Below are positions 10,932 through 23,406 of a stretch of 64,000 bases of DNA, piece by piece (the stretch's first letter is position 1; each line of letters begins with the position of its first letter). The notes beneath the pieces are model-generated. The model was not told the DNA's origin and did not search any database. It saw only the letters and a program-made list of their open reading frames with translations. The DNA comes from Nemertoderma westbladi. Lineage: Eukaryota; Xenacoelomorpha; Nemertodermatida; Nemertodermatidae. The stretch lies in NCBI GenBank assembly GCA_032718475.1, contig JAUCBJ010002546.1, forward strand, positions 1-64,000, in the 5' to 3' direction. The position numbers and the translations under genes are program-made.

Positions 10932-11174
10932 GGGTGAGTACAAAACAAAGACCAAAGACTCAAGACCCGCAAAGACCTGCATAATCTTGTAACATGTGTT
11001 AACTTCCGTTTATTGTTTTGGTATACGCCTCTGTTACCTGCTCCATTACTAGACAGCTCCTTTAAATGGCAATGGGACCTAAAGCTCTTTGGGACCTAAC
11101 GCGACTTTACCTCTTTGTTTTGTACAGAACGCAGTAAAAGTCTTGGGTCTTTGGTCCTTGTTTTATAAACACCC
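10932..11174. mobile_element. MITE-like element, copy 1 (GGGTGAGTAC termini)
   Basis: The left end GGGTGAGTACAAAACAAAGA and the right end, whose reverse complement begins GGGTGTTTATAAAACAAGGA, form an imperfect terminal inverted repeat of about 35 bp. Flanks are GATTTAAAC on the left (10923-10931) and GATTTGAAC on the right (11176-11184), an 8-9 bp target-site duplication with one change. The body has no ORF. A second copy at 18834-19056 shares the body landmarks TGTGTTAACTT, CTCCTTTAAATGGCAAT and GGGACCTAACGCGACTTTAC. The duplication length fits hAT-like, Merlin-like or Mutator-like families, and I cannot choose among them. Confidence 0.85.
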
Positions 11175-11295
11175 CGATTTGAACAGCCTTTCAGCGACAC
11201 AGTTGTTCTTTCAAGGTATATTATAGACATACTACTTAAACTAGTCCTATTGTAGTTATGTATGCCAAGGATTTAGATTCAATGGTTACATCGCA

Positions 11296-11800
11296 TCAAA
11301 GAGTACAACAGGTCATAGAGTATAAAAAGGGAAAAAAGGGTACAACAGGTCAAAGTGAACAACAGCGATGTCAAAATGTACAAAAACCACGTCAAAGGGT
11401 ACAACAAGTCGAAGGGTACAACAAGTCGAAGGGTACAACATACACGTCAAAGTAGGCCTACAGTTTATTCAGTATCCAAGTGCTACAGTAGGCGCAGAAT
11501 TTGGGATTATCCTGTTTGGGGGCCTCCAAAACCAGGCAGATTAGTAAAGGAGCAGGTTACAGAGGCGGGTTGAAAGGAACCAAAACAATAAAGGTGAATT
11601 AGGAATATTGTAGAATAGAAAACTAAATTTAAAACCTAATTTTATTGAGAATCAACAGTCGGATGTACCTACCGAAACTCTGATAAGGCATTTTGTACCC
11701 TTTGTCTCGTTGTACCCTTTCATGTTGTACCCTTTGTTGTACCCTTTGTTGTACCTTTTGACTTATTATACACATTGGCCGTTGTACCCATTGACCGGAA
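11296..11800. repeat. Fold-back of short GGGTACAACA repeats
   Basis: Between 11296 and 11450 the motif (A)GGGTACAACA recurs in direct orientation about six times, with AGTCAAAG or AGTCGAAG spacers. Between about 11693 and 11800 the complementary motif TGTTGTACCCTTT or TTGTACCC recurs about six times. The two clusters form the arms of an imperfect inverted repeat around ~240 bp of unique sequence. The short open frames here are by-products of the repeats. Confidence 0.75.
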
Positions 11801-12225
11801 ACAAATATACCAGGGTATGTTTTTTGTTTAATAGATTTTATTGTATCGATCCGTTAGTGTTCGTAAAATTAATAGCAGGTAGAAAGATAGGTAAATAACT
11901 GCGGTGCAGGTTGTCTGCAGTGTGAATTATTTTACCATTAATTATAATTATCATCTTCTTTATTGTGTTGTTGTGTTTATTGTTGTTATGGATTATTATG
12001 TCAAAGAATAGAACATAACGAGAGTCCTCACGATATTCAAAGATTGTTTCCCAATTCAATAACTACTACTACTACAGCGATCGACATGCTGCGCAAGGCA
12101 GCTGCATTATATACATATACTTATTTTCTCAATTGGTAATTAGTTTACTTAATTACGATGTAATCCCTGGCATTAGCCTATCGTTTTATATCACAACTTA
12201 ATATATATATTATATATTAATATTA
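11801..12225. other. AT-rich intergenic DNA, no supported gene
   Basis: Short simple-sequence stretches (TATATATA near 12200, ACTACTACTAC near 12063) and no recognisable gene or terminus. Confidence 0.5.
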
Positions 12226-13170
12226 TTGCGTCGCGACAACTCCCTATCACCCATGACATTTGCTATATCATCCGCATCTTCTCTTCAAGGCCAGTGTCCT
12301 TTAGATGCTTTGCAAGAAAGTCATGGGCTGTCCACCATGCTTATTCACTCCATGAGGCTGCCAAAGCACAAGATTATGCACTGGCTGGGTGGCGCTGGCT
12401 GGCGAAAGCAACGTCCTCTAAGGCGGAAGCGGCTTTGTTCTAGTGTCAAGCTTGGGGGAACCAATGAAACACCTCCAATGTCATATAGTGTCTGGTTGGA
12501 GACGTGCATTGTACTTGACACAGTGAACCCGGCGTAGCATTCTTGTGAATGTGCCATCCAGAGATTTGGTGTCCTCAGCAGTTAGTGCCCAGCATGGACT
12601 CCCATAGAGGAGTACTGGAACTACTGCTGCTCTAAATAATCGGACCTTAATTTTCCGATGAATTCTGTGTGATTTCCAAATCCCGAAAATCCCTTTCAAG
12701 GCTGCCCATTCCTTTCCCTCACGTATTCGAAGGTCCTCACCTGACTTCCGGATCCATGATCCCATGCAACAGAAGTCGTCCTCAAGCTCAAGCATACCAT
12801 CTTTTGAGCTTATGCTCATCCGGTAAGAGACTTGCTGATGACTTACACAAAGTTAACTGTCAAAATTTTGGTCTTTCTGGAGTTAATAAAAAGACCAACA
12901 CTCGAAGCAGCATGTTCTAATGAGCTGAGGAGCCGTTGGGCTCCCTCTAGTGATTCTGAGAGTACTCCTAATTCATCAGCAAAGTCTAGATCGGTTTACT
13001 TGGCAGGATTTCCTCGACTTCTGGAGCCAGTAGGTGGAGTTATCATCACCCCATCATCCTTATGATGATCTGAGGACATGCGTAGAACATAGTCAACAAC
13101 AATTACGAACAAGAATGGCGCAAGTGCGTCTCCCTCCATAACACTTCGAATGGTTCTGTTTCACCGTCAC
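12226..13170 (-). pseudogene. Non-LTR retrotransposon (LINE) RT 3' half, minus strand
   Basis: Read from about 13165 downward on the minus strand, the sequence gives RSVMEGDALAPFLFVIVVDY (RT palm). Next comes TDLDFADELGVLSE (13000-12960), the remains of the F/YADD catalytic box with the second Asp changed to Glu. Then come LLSSLEHAASSVGLFINSRK and, at 12819-12481, DDFCCMGSWIRKSG, IREGKEWAALKG, KVRLFRAAVVPVLLYGS and GTFTRMLRRV. The order is exactly that of the RT palm, thumb and tail. Stops and frame changes between blocks show that it is dead. Sequence past 12480 toward 12226 fits the expected protein end (LVLWQPHG-like). No endonuclease domain and no 3' tail were identified. Confidence 0.88.
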
Positions 13171-13409
13171 CGGTTAGCGGGTTGATATTATTAGACACAA
13201 TCAGCAGTTAAATATATAAATTTAATTGTGTGTGATGCGGCAGATAATAGTTATGTTTCATTCCACAACTTTATTGCACAATGGGTAATAATTCATTAAT
13301 CATCTAAATTGAAACATTGCAGTAACAGCCCTTGCACTGTTGAGTTCTCCCATATTTATCATATGCATTTTTTAGACAATCAAATAGTAGATATTACTTT
13401 CCAGACCCA
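13171..13409. other. Short intergenic spacer before the satellite
   Basis: AT-rich unique sequence between the LINE fragment and the 43-bp array. No feature was recognised. Confidence 0.5.
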
Positions 13410-16400
13410 ACATGCGACATTGATTCATGCGGTAGTTAATAGTTCGACAGAAACATGCGACATTGATTCATGCGGTAGTTAATAGTTCGACAGAAACATG
13501 CGACATTGATTCATGCGGTAGTTAATAGTTCGACAGAAACATGCGACATTGATTCATGCGGTAGTTAATAGTTCGTCAGAAACATGCGACATTGATTCAT
13601 GCGGTAGTTAATAGTTCGACAGAAACATGCGACATTGATTCATGCGGTAGTTAATAGTTCGACAGAAACATGCGACATTGATTCATGCGGTAGTTAATAG
13701 TTCGACAGAAACATGCGACATTGATTCATGCGGTAGTTAATAGTTCGACAGAAACATGCGACATTGATTCATGCGGTAGTTAATAGTTCGACAGAAACAT
13801 GCGACATTGATTCATGCGGTAGTTAATAGTTCGACAGAAACATGCGACATTGATTCATGCGGTAGTTAATAGTTCGACAGAAACATGCGACATTGATTCA
13901 TGCGGTAGTTAATAGTTCGACAGAAACATGCGACATTGATTCATGCGGTAGTTAATAGTTCGACAGAAACATGCGACATTGATTCATGCGGTAGTTAATA
14001 GTTCGACAGAAACATGCGACATTGATTCATGCGGTAGTTAATAGTTCGTCAGAAACATGCGACATCGATTCATGCGGTAGTTAATAGTTCGACAGAAACA
14101 TGCAACATTGATTCATGCGGTAGTTAATAGTTCGACAGAAACATGCGACATTGATTCATGCGGTAGTTAATAGTTCGACAGAAACATGCAACATTGATTC
14201 ATGCGGTAGTTAATAGTTCGACAGAAACATGCGACATTGATTCATGCGGTAGTTAATAGTTCGACAGAAACATGCGACATTGATTCATGCGGTAGTTAAT
14301 AGTTCGTCAGAAACATGCGACATTGATTCATGCGGTAGTTAATAGTTCGACAGAAACATGCGACATTGATTCATGCGGTAGTTAATAGTTCGACAGAAAC
14401 ATGCGACATTGATTCATGCGGTAGTTAATAGTTCGACAGAAACATGCGACATTGATTCATGCGGTAGTTAATAGTTCGACAGAAACATGCGACATTGATT
14501 CATGCGGTAGTTAATAGTTCGACAGAAACATGCGACATTGATTCATGCGGTAGTTAATAGTTCGACAGAAACATGCGACATTGATTCATGCGGTAGTTAA
14601 TAGTTCGTCAGAAACATGCGACATCGATTCATGCGGTAGTTAATAGTTCGACAGAAACATGCAACATTGATTCATGCGGTAGTTAATAGTTCGACAGAAA
14701 CATGCGACATTGATTCATGCGGTAGTTAATAGTTCGACAGAAACATGCGACATTGATTCATGCGGTAGTTAATAGTTCGACAGAAACATGCGACATTGAT
14801 TCATGCGGTAGTTAATAGTTCGACAGAAACATGCGACATTGATTCATGTGGTAGTTAATAGTTCGACAGAAACATGCGACATTGATTCATGCGGTAGTTA
14901 ATAGTTCGACAGAAACATGCGACATTGATTCATGCGGTAGTTAATAGTTCGACAGAAACATGCGACATTGATTCATGCGGTAGTTAATAGTTCGACAGAA
15001 ACATGCGACATTGATTCATGCGGTAGTTAATAGTTCGACAGAAACATGCGACATTGATTCATGCGGTAGTTAATAGTTCGACAGAAACATGCGACATTGA
15101 TTCATGCGGTAGTTAATAGTTCGACAGAAACATGCGACATTGATTCATGCGGTAGTTAATAGTTCGACAGAAACATGCGACATTGATTCATGCGGTAGTT
15201 AATAGTTCGACAGAAACATGCGACATTGATTCATGCGGTAGTTAATAGTTCGACAGAAACATGCGACATTGATTCATGCGGTAGTTAATAGTTCGACAGA
15301 AACATGCGACATTGATTCATGCGGTAGTTAATAGTTCGACAGAAACATGCGACATTGATTCATGCGGTAGTTAATAGTTCGACAGAAACATGCGACATTG
15401 ATTCATGCGGTAGTTAATAGTTCGACAGAAACATGCGACATTGATTCATGCGGTAGTTAATAGTTCGTCAGAAACATGCGACATCGATTCATGCGGTAGT
15501 TAATAGTTCGACAGAAACATGCGACATTGATTCATGCGGTAGTTAATAGTTCGACAGAAACATGCGACATTGATTCATGCGGTAGTTAATAGTTCGACCG
15601 AAACATGCGACATTGATTCATGCGGTAGTTAATAGTTCGACAGAAACATGCGACATTGATTCATGCGGTAGTTAATAGTTCGTCAGAAACATGCGACATC
15701 GATTCATGCGGTAGTTAATAGTTCGACAGAAACATGCGACATTGATTCATGCGCTTGTTAATAGTTCGACAGAAACATGCGACATTGATTCATGCGGTAG
15801 TTAATAGTTCGACAGAAACATGCGACATTGATTCATGCGGTAGTTAATAGTTCGACAGAAACATGCGACATTGATTCATGCGGTAGTTAATAGTTCGACA
15901 GAAACATGCGACATTGATTCATGCGGTAGTTAATAGTTCGACAGAAACATGCGACATTGATTCATGCGGTAGTTAATAGTTCGACAGAAACATGCGACAT
16001 TGATTCATGCGGTAGTTAATAGTTCGACAGAAACATGCGACATTGATTCATGCGGTAGTTAATAGTTCGACAGAAACATGCGAGATTGATTCATGCGGTA
16101 GTTAATAGTTCGACAGAAACATGCGACATTGATTCATGTGGTAGTTAATAGTTCGACAGAAACATGCGACATTGATTCATGCAGTAGTTAATAGTTCGAC
16201 AGAAACATGCAACATTGATTCATGCGGTAGTTAATAGTTTGACAGAAACATGCGACATTGATTCATGCGGTAGTTAATAGTTCGACAGAAACATGCGACA
16301 TTGATTCATGCGGTAGTTAATAGTTCGACAGAAACATGCGACATTGATTCATGCGGTAGTTAATAGTTCGACAGAAACATGCGACATTGATTCATGCGGT

Positions 16401-18568
16401 AGTTAATAGTTCGTCAGAAACATGCGACATCGATTCATGCGGTAGTTAATAGTTCGACAGAAACATGCGACATTGATTCATGCGGTAGTTAATAGTTCGA
16501 CAGAAACATGCGACATTGATTCATGCGGTAGTTAATAGTTCGACAGAAACATGCGACATTGATTCATGCGGTAGTTAATAGTTCGACAGAAACATGCGAC
16601 ATTGATTCATGCGGTAGTTAATAGTTCGACAGAAACATGCGACATTGATTCATGTGGTAGTTAATAGTTCGACAGAAACATGCGACATTGATTCATGCGG
16701 TAGTTAATAGTTCGACAGAAACATGCGACATTGATTCATGCGGTAGTTAATAGTTCGACAGAAACATGCGACATTGATTCATGCGGTAGTTAATAGTTCG
16801 ACAGAAACATGCGACATTGATTCATGCGGTAGTTAATAGTTCGACAGAAACATGCGACATTGATTCATGCGGTAGTTAATAGTTCGTCAGAAACATGCGA
16901 CATTGATTCATGCGGTAGTTAATAGTTCGACAGAAACATGCGACATTGATTCATGCGGTAGTTAATAGTTTGACAGAAACATGCGACATTGATTCATGCG
17001 GTAGTTAATAGTTCGACAGAAACATGCGACATTGATTCATGTGGTAGTTAATAGTTCGACAGAAACATGCGACATTGATTCATGCGGTAGTTAATAGTTC
17101 GACAGAAACATGCGACATTGATTCATGTGGTAGTTAATAGTTCGACAGAAACATGCGACATTGATTCATGCGGTAGTTAATAGTTCGACAGAAACATGCG
17201 ACATTGATTCATGCGGTAGTTAATAGTTCGACAGAAACATGCGACATTGATTCATGTGGTAGTTAATAGTTCGACAGAAACATGCCACATTGATTCATGT
17301 GGTAGTTAATAGTTCGACAGAAACATGCGACATTGATTAATGCGGTAGTTAATAGTTCGACAGAAACATGCGAGATTGATTCATGCGGTAGTTAATAGTT
17401 CGACAGAAACATGCGACATTGATTCATGCGGTAGTTAATAGTTCGACAGAAACATGCGACATTGATTCATGTGGTAGTTAATAGTTCGACAGAAACATGC
17501 CACATTGATTCATGTGGTAGTTAATAGTTCGACAGAAACATGCGACATTGATTAATGCGGTAGTTAATAGTTCGACAGAAACATGCGAGATTGATTCATG
17601 CGGTAGTTAATAGTTCGACAGAAACATGCGACATTGATTCATGTGGTAGTTAATAGTTCGACAGAAACATGCGACATTGATTCATGCAGTAGTTAATAGT
17701 TCGACAGAAACATGCAACATTGATTCATGCGGTAGTTAATAGTTTGACAGAAACATGCGACATTGATTCATGCGGTAGTTAATAGTTCGACAGAAACATG
17801 CGAGATTGATTCATGCGGTAGTTAATAGTTCGACAGAAACATGCGACATTGATTCATGTGGTAGTTAATAGTTCGACAGAAACATGCGACATTGATTCAT
17901 GCGGTAGTTAATAGTTCGACAGAAACATGCGACATTGATTCATGTGGTAGTTAATAGTTCGACAGAAACATGTGACATTGATTCATGCGGTAGTTAATAG
18001 TTCGACAGAAACATGCGACATTGATTCATGCAGTAGTTAATAGTTCGACAGAAACATGCGACATTGATTCATGTGGTAGTTAATAGTTAGACAGAAACAT
18101 GCGACATTGATTCATGCGGTAGTTAATAGTTCGACAGAAACATGCGACATTGATTCATGTGGTAGTTAATAGTTCGACAGAAACATGTGACATTGATTCA
18201 TGCGGTAGTTAATAGTTCGACAGAAACATGCGACATTGATTCATGCGGTAGTTAATAGTTCGACAGAAACATGCGACATTGATTCATGCGGTAGTTAATA
18301 GTTCGACAGAAACATGCGACATTGATTCATGCGGTAGTTAATAGTTCGACAGAAACATGCGACATTGATTCATGCGGTAGTTAATAGTTCGACAGAAACA
18401 TGCGACATTGATTCATGCGGTAGTTAATAGTTCGACAGAAACATGCGACATTGATTCATGCGGTAGTTAATAGTTCGACAGAAACATGCGACATTGATTC
18501 ATGCGGTAGTTAATAGTTCGACAGAAACATGCGACATTGATTCATGCGGTAGTTAATAGTTCGACAGA
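13410..18568. repeat. 43-bp satellite array, about 120 copies
   Basis: The unit contains ACATGCGACATTGATTCATG followed by CGGTAGTTAATAGTTCGACA and GAA, 43 bp in all. Length divided by unit gives about 120 copies in uninterrupted head-to-tail order. Most copies are identical. Recurrent single-base variants are CGTCAG for CGACAG, CATCGATT for CATTGATT, CAACATT, ATGTGGT for ATGCGGT, CGAGATT, GCCACATT and GATTAATG. Spacings between matching variants are multiples of 43 (for example 215 and about 559 bp), showing higher-order duplication. Variants are denser after about 16.9 kb. A 43-bp unit is not a multiple of three, so no frame stays open. This is a noncoding satellite. Confidence 0.97.
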
Positions 18569-18574
18569 AGTATT

Positions 18575-18770
18575 GTAACAGTGTGCGACATTATTGCGGC
18601 GGTGTACTGAAGTATTGCAGTAGTGCGTGACATTATTGCGGCGGTGTACTGAATTATTGCGGTAGTGCGTGACATTATTGCGGCGGTGTACTGAATTATT
18701 GCGGTAGTGCGTGACATTATTGCGGCGGTGTACTGAAGTATTATGTTAGTGCGTGAGCGTGACAGTGTTT
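18575..18770. repeat. 42-bp satellite, about 4.5 copies, related to the 43-bp unit
   Basis: The unit is GCGTGACATTATTGCGGCGG followed by TGTACTGAATTATTGCGGTA and GT. Copies begin at about 18584 and repeat every 42 bp up to about 18765; the last one is diverged. It directly abuts the 43-bp array and shares GACATT...TGCGG with it. Because 42 is divisible by three, the minus strand has a frame of 14-residue repeats (TTAIIQYTAAIMSR). I take that as a consequence of unit length, not evidence of a gene. Confidence 0.9.
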
Positions 18771-18833
18771 TGAGGTGAACATAATTACGTAGCTGCGACC
18801 CGATTGTTCTCCCCAACCCTGTACAACGCAAGG

Positions 18834-19056
18834 GGGTGAGTACTAAAAGCCCAAAGACCCAATTATAAAGACCTACAAAATCTTGTAACGTGTGTTAACT
18901 TTCGTTTATTGTTTGATTCCCCCAACACGCCTCTGTAACCTGATCCTTTACTAACCTGCTCCTTTAAATGGCAATCAATGGGACCTAACGCGACTTTACC
19001 TCTTTGCTTTGTATAGAACGGGCAGTAAAGTCTGGGTCTTTGTTTTGTACTCACCC
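18834..19056. mobile_element. MITE-like element, copy 2 (GGGTGAGTAC termini)
   Basis: It begins GGGTGAGTAC at 18834 and ends GTACTCACCC at 19056. The right-end inverted repeat continues as TTTGTTTTGTACTCACCC. The body is colinear with copy 1 at 10932-11174. The flanks (CAACGCAAG and GACTTGGCC) do not show a matching target duplication, unlike copy 1, so the site has been altered or the ends have moved by recombination. Confidence 0.82.
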
Positions 19057-19397
19057 GACTTGGCCCAGCCCCAGCAGATTTAGCCTTTAATCTTTTTCCC
19101 TATACTGGTAGTGCTAACTGGTCTTGGCCTGGGGATGACTGTAAATGAAATAAATGTATATACATAATAATGTAATAAATATAAATATATAATAGTAATA
19201 TGGCAGAAACCAAGGCATTTACAGTAGAGTATGCATTTGCAATATTGCTATTAAAAATAAAAACCAACACCAGTAGTGTCCTGAATATAATTATAATTAC
19301 AAGACGTTTCTATAATACATTACAGTATCACATAACCATCATCAGTGCGATCAACTCACTGTACCAGGCGGCCAACCAACAGTACCGGTATTACAGT
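19057..19397. other. Intergenic DNA, no supported gene
   Basis: AT-rich DNA. A 67-codon open frame at 19200-19403 begins with ATG but has no recognised domain and runs into the next minisatellite, so I do not call it. Confidence 0.45.
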
Positions 19398-20133
19398 TTG
19401 TAGGTCCTATGGGTTGTAGGTCCTATGGGCTGTAGGTCATATGGGTTGTAGGTCATATGGGTTGTAGGTCATATGGGTTGTAGGTCATATGGGTTGTAAG
19501 GTCATATGGGTTGTAGGTCATATGGGTTGTAGGTCATATGGGTTGTAGGCCCTATGGGTTGTAGGTACTGTGGGTTGTAGGTCCTATGGGTTGTAGGTCA
19601 TATGGGTTGTAGATCATATGGGTTGTAGGTCATATGGGTTGTAGGTCATATGGGTTGTAGGTCATATGGGTTCTAGGTCATATGGCTTGTAGGTCATATG
19701 GGTTGTAGTTGTAGGTCATATGGGTTGTAGGTCATATGGGTTGTAGGTCTTATGGGCTGTAGGTCATATGGGTTGTAGGTCCTATGGGTTGTAGGTACTG
19801 TGGGTTGTAGGTCCTATGGGTTGTAGGTCATATGGGTTGTAGGTCATATGGGTTGTAGGTCATATGGGTTGTAAGGTCATATGGGTTGTAGGTCATATGG
19901 GTTGTACAGTACAGTAGGTACTGTGGGTTGTAGGTCCTATGGGTTGTAGGTCATATGGGTTGTACAGTACAGTAGGTACTGTGGGTTGTAGGTCCTATGG
20001 GTTGTAGGTCATATGGGTTGTAGGTCATATGGGTTGTAGGTCATATGGGTTATAGGTCCTATGGGTTGTAGTGTAGGTCCTATGGGTTTTAGCTTTTAGG
20101 TCCTACTGTATGGGTTGTAGGTACTGTGGGTGT
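19398..20133. repeat. 16-bp minisatellite, about 46 copies
   Basis: The unit is TTGTAGGTCATATGGG. Variants have CCTATGGG or ACTGTGGG in place of CATATGGG, and a few copies carry 1-bp insertions (TTGTAAGG). Three insertions break the register: near 19708 (TTGTAG), and twice near 19910 and 19966, where TACAGTACAGTAGG is inserted in the same context. The latter two mark a duplicated block of about 57 bp. It is noncoding. Confidence 0.95.
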
Positions 20134-20960
20134 ATCCCAATCCCTAAACCCCGTCTGTCAGTAACGAAGCCGCAGTGTCCGCTACATGTAGGCAACCACA
20201 ATATTCGGCATTGCTATTTAGAGATAACGAAGACGCGAGTAATACCGTCATTTTAAATGACTAATATTTCGGTACAAAGAACTACTGTCCACCGATTCTT
20301 CGCCTAGCTTAGCGAACAGCACATTAGGCTACCGTAACCCTAGTGTAAGTAAGGTAACCATTCCGATATCCGCACAGATCATGTAACGCAATTCCCATTG
20401 AGTTCTATAGCCAGAATCTTTTTGCTAAAGAAACTTTTTTTTTTTGTAGAATAAATGGCCTGCAGGGGGGAGCAAATACATGCAACATTCAAATGCCCAT
20501 ATCTCAGCTATTTCCCAAACAAATTCAAATGTTTTAACATATTTGGAATCCTTGCATGATCAGCTTTCTATTGGTACCATCAAATCACAATAAGGTTTTA
20601 GAATGATTGCACTGTGACCTGTGAAATATCGCCAGAGACACCTTTTTCAAACACTTGTAGCTAAAGATTGAAAGCAAAAATAAAAATTCTGGCTCACCCA
20701 CGGAGGAGGAGGGAGGTGAAACTGTCTCTATTTCAAATTTGATGCAATCTCATTAAGATTTGTAGAAAAATTTGGGGGGGGGGGGGTTTGGGACAGGTAC
20801 ATGAATAACGACACTATATTCCAGGACATATTGTATAATTGTAGATTAAATTATAATTTCAATGAAAAGTACTTTTTTTGTTTTTTAACACAAAATCTGT
20901 GAATTCCCAATTATACAATTACGAATACATTCACCTACCACAATTACCTACAATATAATT
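20134..20960. other. Intergenic DNA with a 13-G homopolymer
   Basis: No gene was recognised. A run of 13 G occurs at 20774-20786, followed by TTTGGG. Two T-rich stretches lie near 20440 and 20870. Confidence 0.5.
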
Positions 20961-21090
20961 CTATTAAATCGCATCAGGGATCCCATTGAGAGACTGCACC
21001 GTGGAAATCAGAATGGGTTCCGTAAAGGTCGTGGGACCATGGAGACCATTTTGAAGAGTTATCAAAAAAGAAAGACAGTGATACAGGCGA
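20961..21090 (+). pseudogene. Short LINE RT fragment
   Basis: Translation of about 20965-21080 reads NRIRDPIERLHRGNQNGFRK followed by GRGTMETILK. This matches the N-terminal RT block of non-LTR elements (E..L...QNGFR.GRST...I). It stops abruptly and the next recognisable protein belongs to a BEL/Pao element, so this is a short insertion or truncation product. Confidence 0.75.
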
Positions 21091-21149
21091 GAACAACATT
21101 TTAGCGGATGAATTGTTTACCGCAGCACATAGTGTGTCAACGAAATTAA

Positions 21150-22300
21150 ATCTATTCAGAGTATTAGTTTCTTGGTGTTCTAAGTTGGAAACGGATGCTT
21201 ATTTTACGAGCTTAACCTATCCCACGGACATTGACTGACACATCAGTTAAGATGCTAGAGATACGTAACTTTGCACGAAGTCAATCTTCACCTTACAATT
21301 GGGATGATGATGATTTTACGCGACTACAGTATAGGATATACTTCGCTTCACATTAGACAGTGACCCTATACAGATTATAGTCGGTCAAAATGCCCCGGAA
21401 GCTTTAGAAGTTTTGGAGAAACACCCTCCCCTCATAGACTACTTCCTATGACTGCGTTTGTGGGATGGTTTTGTACCGTACACTCAGAAAAGACAATCCA
21501 TGAAAGAAGCGTCAACATAAATTACATCTCAGAAACTGAACAATTAACAGACGCTTCATTTTCCGACAATGACCAAGATTATCAAATCACAGTTGACCAT
21601 GACACAATATTAACCATCAGTGAGTGACATGGATGATGCACTCGATCTAGTGACAGACCATGGCATATGCCTGAATCAAGTACAATACACATGGCCCTGC
21701 ATTAAGAAACTGACTGTCAAGATTATGACAACACTCGTTTAATTGACAGCCAGATAAGAAGGAATGATCCTTTTTATCACTTGGATGCACCAACAGGTGT
21801 TTGGAACAAATGCTAATGATAAGGGTATGTCAAGATACATGAGACCACGACTCGTTTCATTCCTGATGAAGTAAAATATGAGGTACTCTTTTGTGGCGAT
21901 TAAAGGATCCGCACCTTTTTAATAACCAACCTTTGGCAGAGAAACGGTGCGATCAGCTGAAACAACACCCACTTAGGAACGAAGCGGCTTACGACCTGTA
22001 CAAAGTAGGAATAGATAAGTACATAGATAGAGATTACACAGAAAGAGTACTTTAGTAAGTGCACATAAACCAGGCCACGTACGTGCCGTCTTTGATGGTT
22101 CTGCGTTTATAAAGGCCAATCGTGAATTCGGAACTCATGGCTGGACCGAATTTATTTGCTAATTGCCCGGCCTATTATTAAGGATGAGGCAATTTGCAAT
22201 AGCTGTAGCCTCCGATATAGAGGGTATGTTTCTACAAGTGAAACTGTCACTCAAAGATAGCAAAATTCTATCACAAAATCCGTATTTAAGAAATTTATCA
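21150..22300 (+). pseudogene. Decayed BEL/Pao-type pol (protease to RT)
   Basis: Segments in order are as follows. At 21360-21440 a protease-region piece gives DPIQIIVGQNAPEALEVLE. At 21940-22050 there is QPLAEKRCDQLKQHPLRN then AAYDLYKVGIDKYIDRDYTE. At 22070-22250 the RT start gives HKPGHVRAVFDGSAFIKANR and, after one stop, QFAIAVASDIEGMFLQVK. The VFDGSA block followed by the ASDIEGMFLQV block is characteristic of BEL/Pao reverse transcriptases, whose first catalytic Asp lies in that second block. Stops and frame changes make it inactive, and the remainder of RT, RNase H and integrase is missing. No LTRs were seen. Confidence 0.82.
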
Positions 22301-23398
22301 GAACGCCAATAAATCAAAGAAGGATGGAAAGTTTCTCCCCTTCAACCCCCCTTTTAATCTGCACCACCCCAACCCAAAGGTGCACAGAGGATTGATGAAA
22401 GGCAGGTATTAACAGAAAATTGGTGTTTTAAAAGTAATATATTAGAATTAGATATATTTTAGCAACCCAATTTGTCAGAAATATTAAACTTACCTTATGC
22501 CGACAGCATTGATACTGAAATATAAATTTAGCAGGTCAACACCTAACGAAGTTATCTATCTAATTATTATACGAATCTACGAATTCTAATCACGTAATCC
22601 CGATTAAATACTCAGCCAATCATTTTGCGAGATAACGCTAACTAAGTGAGAAGTTTCTATACAAAGTGCTAACTCAAAATAGTGCTAACACCACTCAGAA
22701 AATGAATCCTTAATGTCAAATTTATATATTTTTGAGGTCAAAAAGGTATGATCCCACTGTCGCCAATTCAGCAACTTTTGGAAAAAAAAAGGCACAGATT
22801 CAATGTTTCCTCTAGCGACCAGATTGGGAACTCAAGGTTCACTAGTCCTTTGTGAAAACTACTGACCGTAATGAACTTTATTGCCCATAGTGCTAACTTT
22901 CGCATTGTTAGCATTCTATAAATGTAGACACGACAGACACACCGATTGAGTTAGTAGTACCCGTACGCTAAGCTCGCTTACTTTCGTGGCTCGCCCCACA
23001 GTATCAAAAATGAACAAAAAACTAGAAAAATCAGCCTTCAAAAAAACTACAGTGGAGCTAAGTGCAACGTCCTGAATAAATATTATATTCTAGAAGTACT
23101 TGGTTGTCAGACCGGTACCCTTTACCTTGTGCTCCAATTTAGGTTAGTGGCCATCGAAACTTGTTTTTAAAACAAGTTAACTTCAATAAAAATATATTAG
23201 CTACATTTGTTAATTTCTTCCAATAATTAGTTATTAATAAAAAGCAATAATTAATAAAAAAACAGATATATATTTTATATAAAATATTTGTTCTGAAACG
23301 TATGTCATTCTTAAAAGAACTTACCAAAACCTACTGTAGCAAGTATAATAAAAAAAATTGGTACGGATATTGCACTACTGTATTAGGCAGACCTTCTA
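22301..23398. other. Intergenic DNA, no supported gene
   Basis: Moderately AT-rich DNA. No domain, tRNA or transposon terminus was recognised. Short open frames at 23139-23327 (minus) and 23302-23499 (plus) are AT-driven and overlap the start of the next element. Confidence 0.45.
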
Positions 23399-23406
23399 GT
23401 AACAAA

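Noticed and set aside
13410-18568. CRISPR-like array
   Set aside because: There are no spacers: the 43-bp units are directly joined and the context is eukaryotic.
18553-18831. Minus-strand 92-codon frame with TTAIIQYTAAIMSR repeats
   Set aside because: It is a by-product of the 42-bp satellite, whose unit length is divisible by three.
20774-20786. 13-G run as a G-quadruplex or regulatory element
   Set aside because: A single homopolymer in noncoding DNA, more likely simple-sequence slippage or a sequencing-sensitive site.
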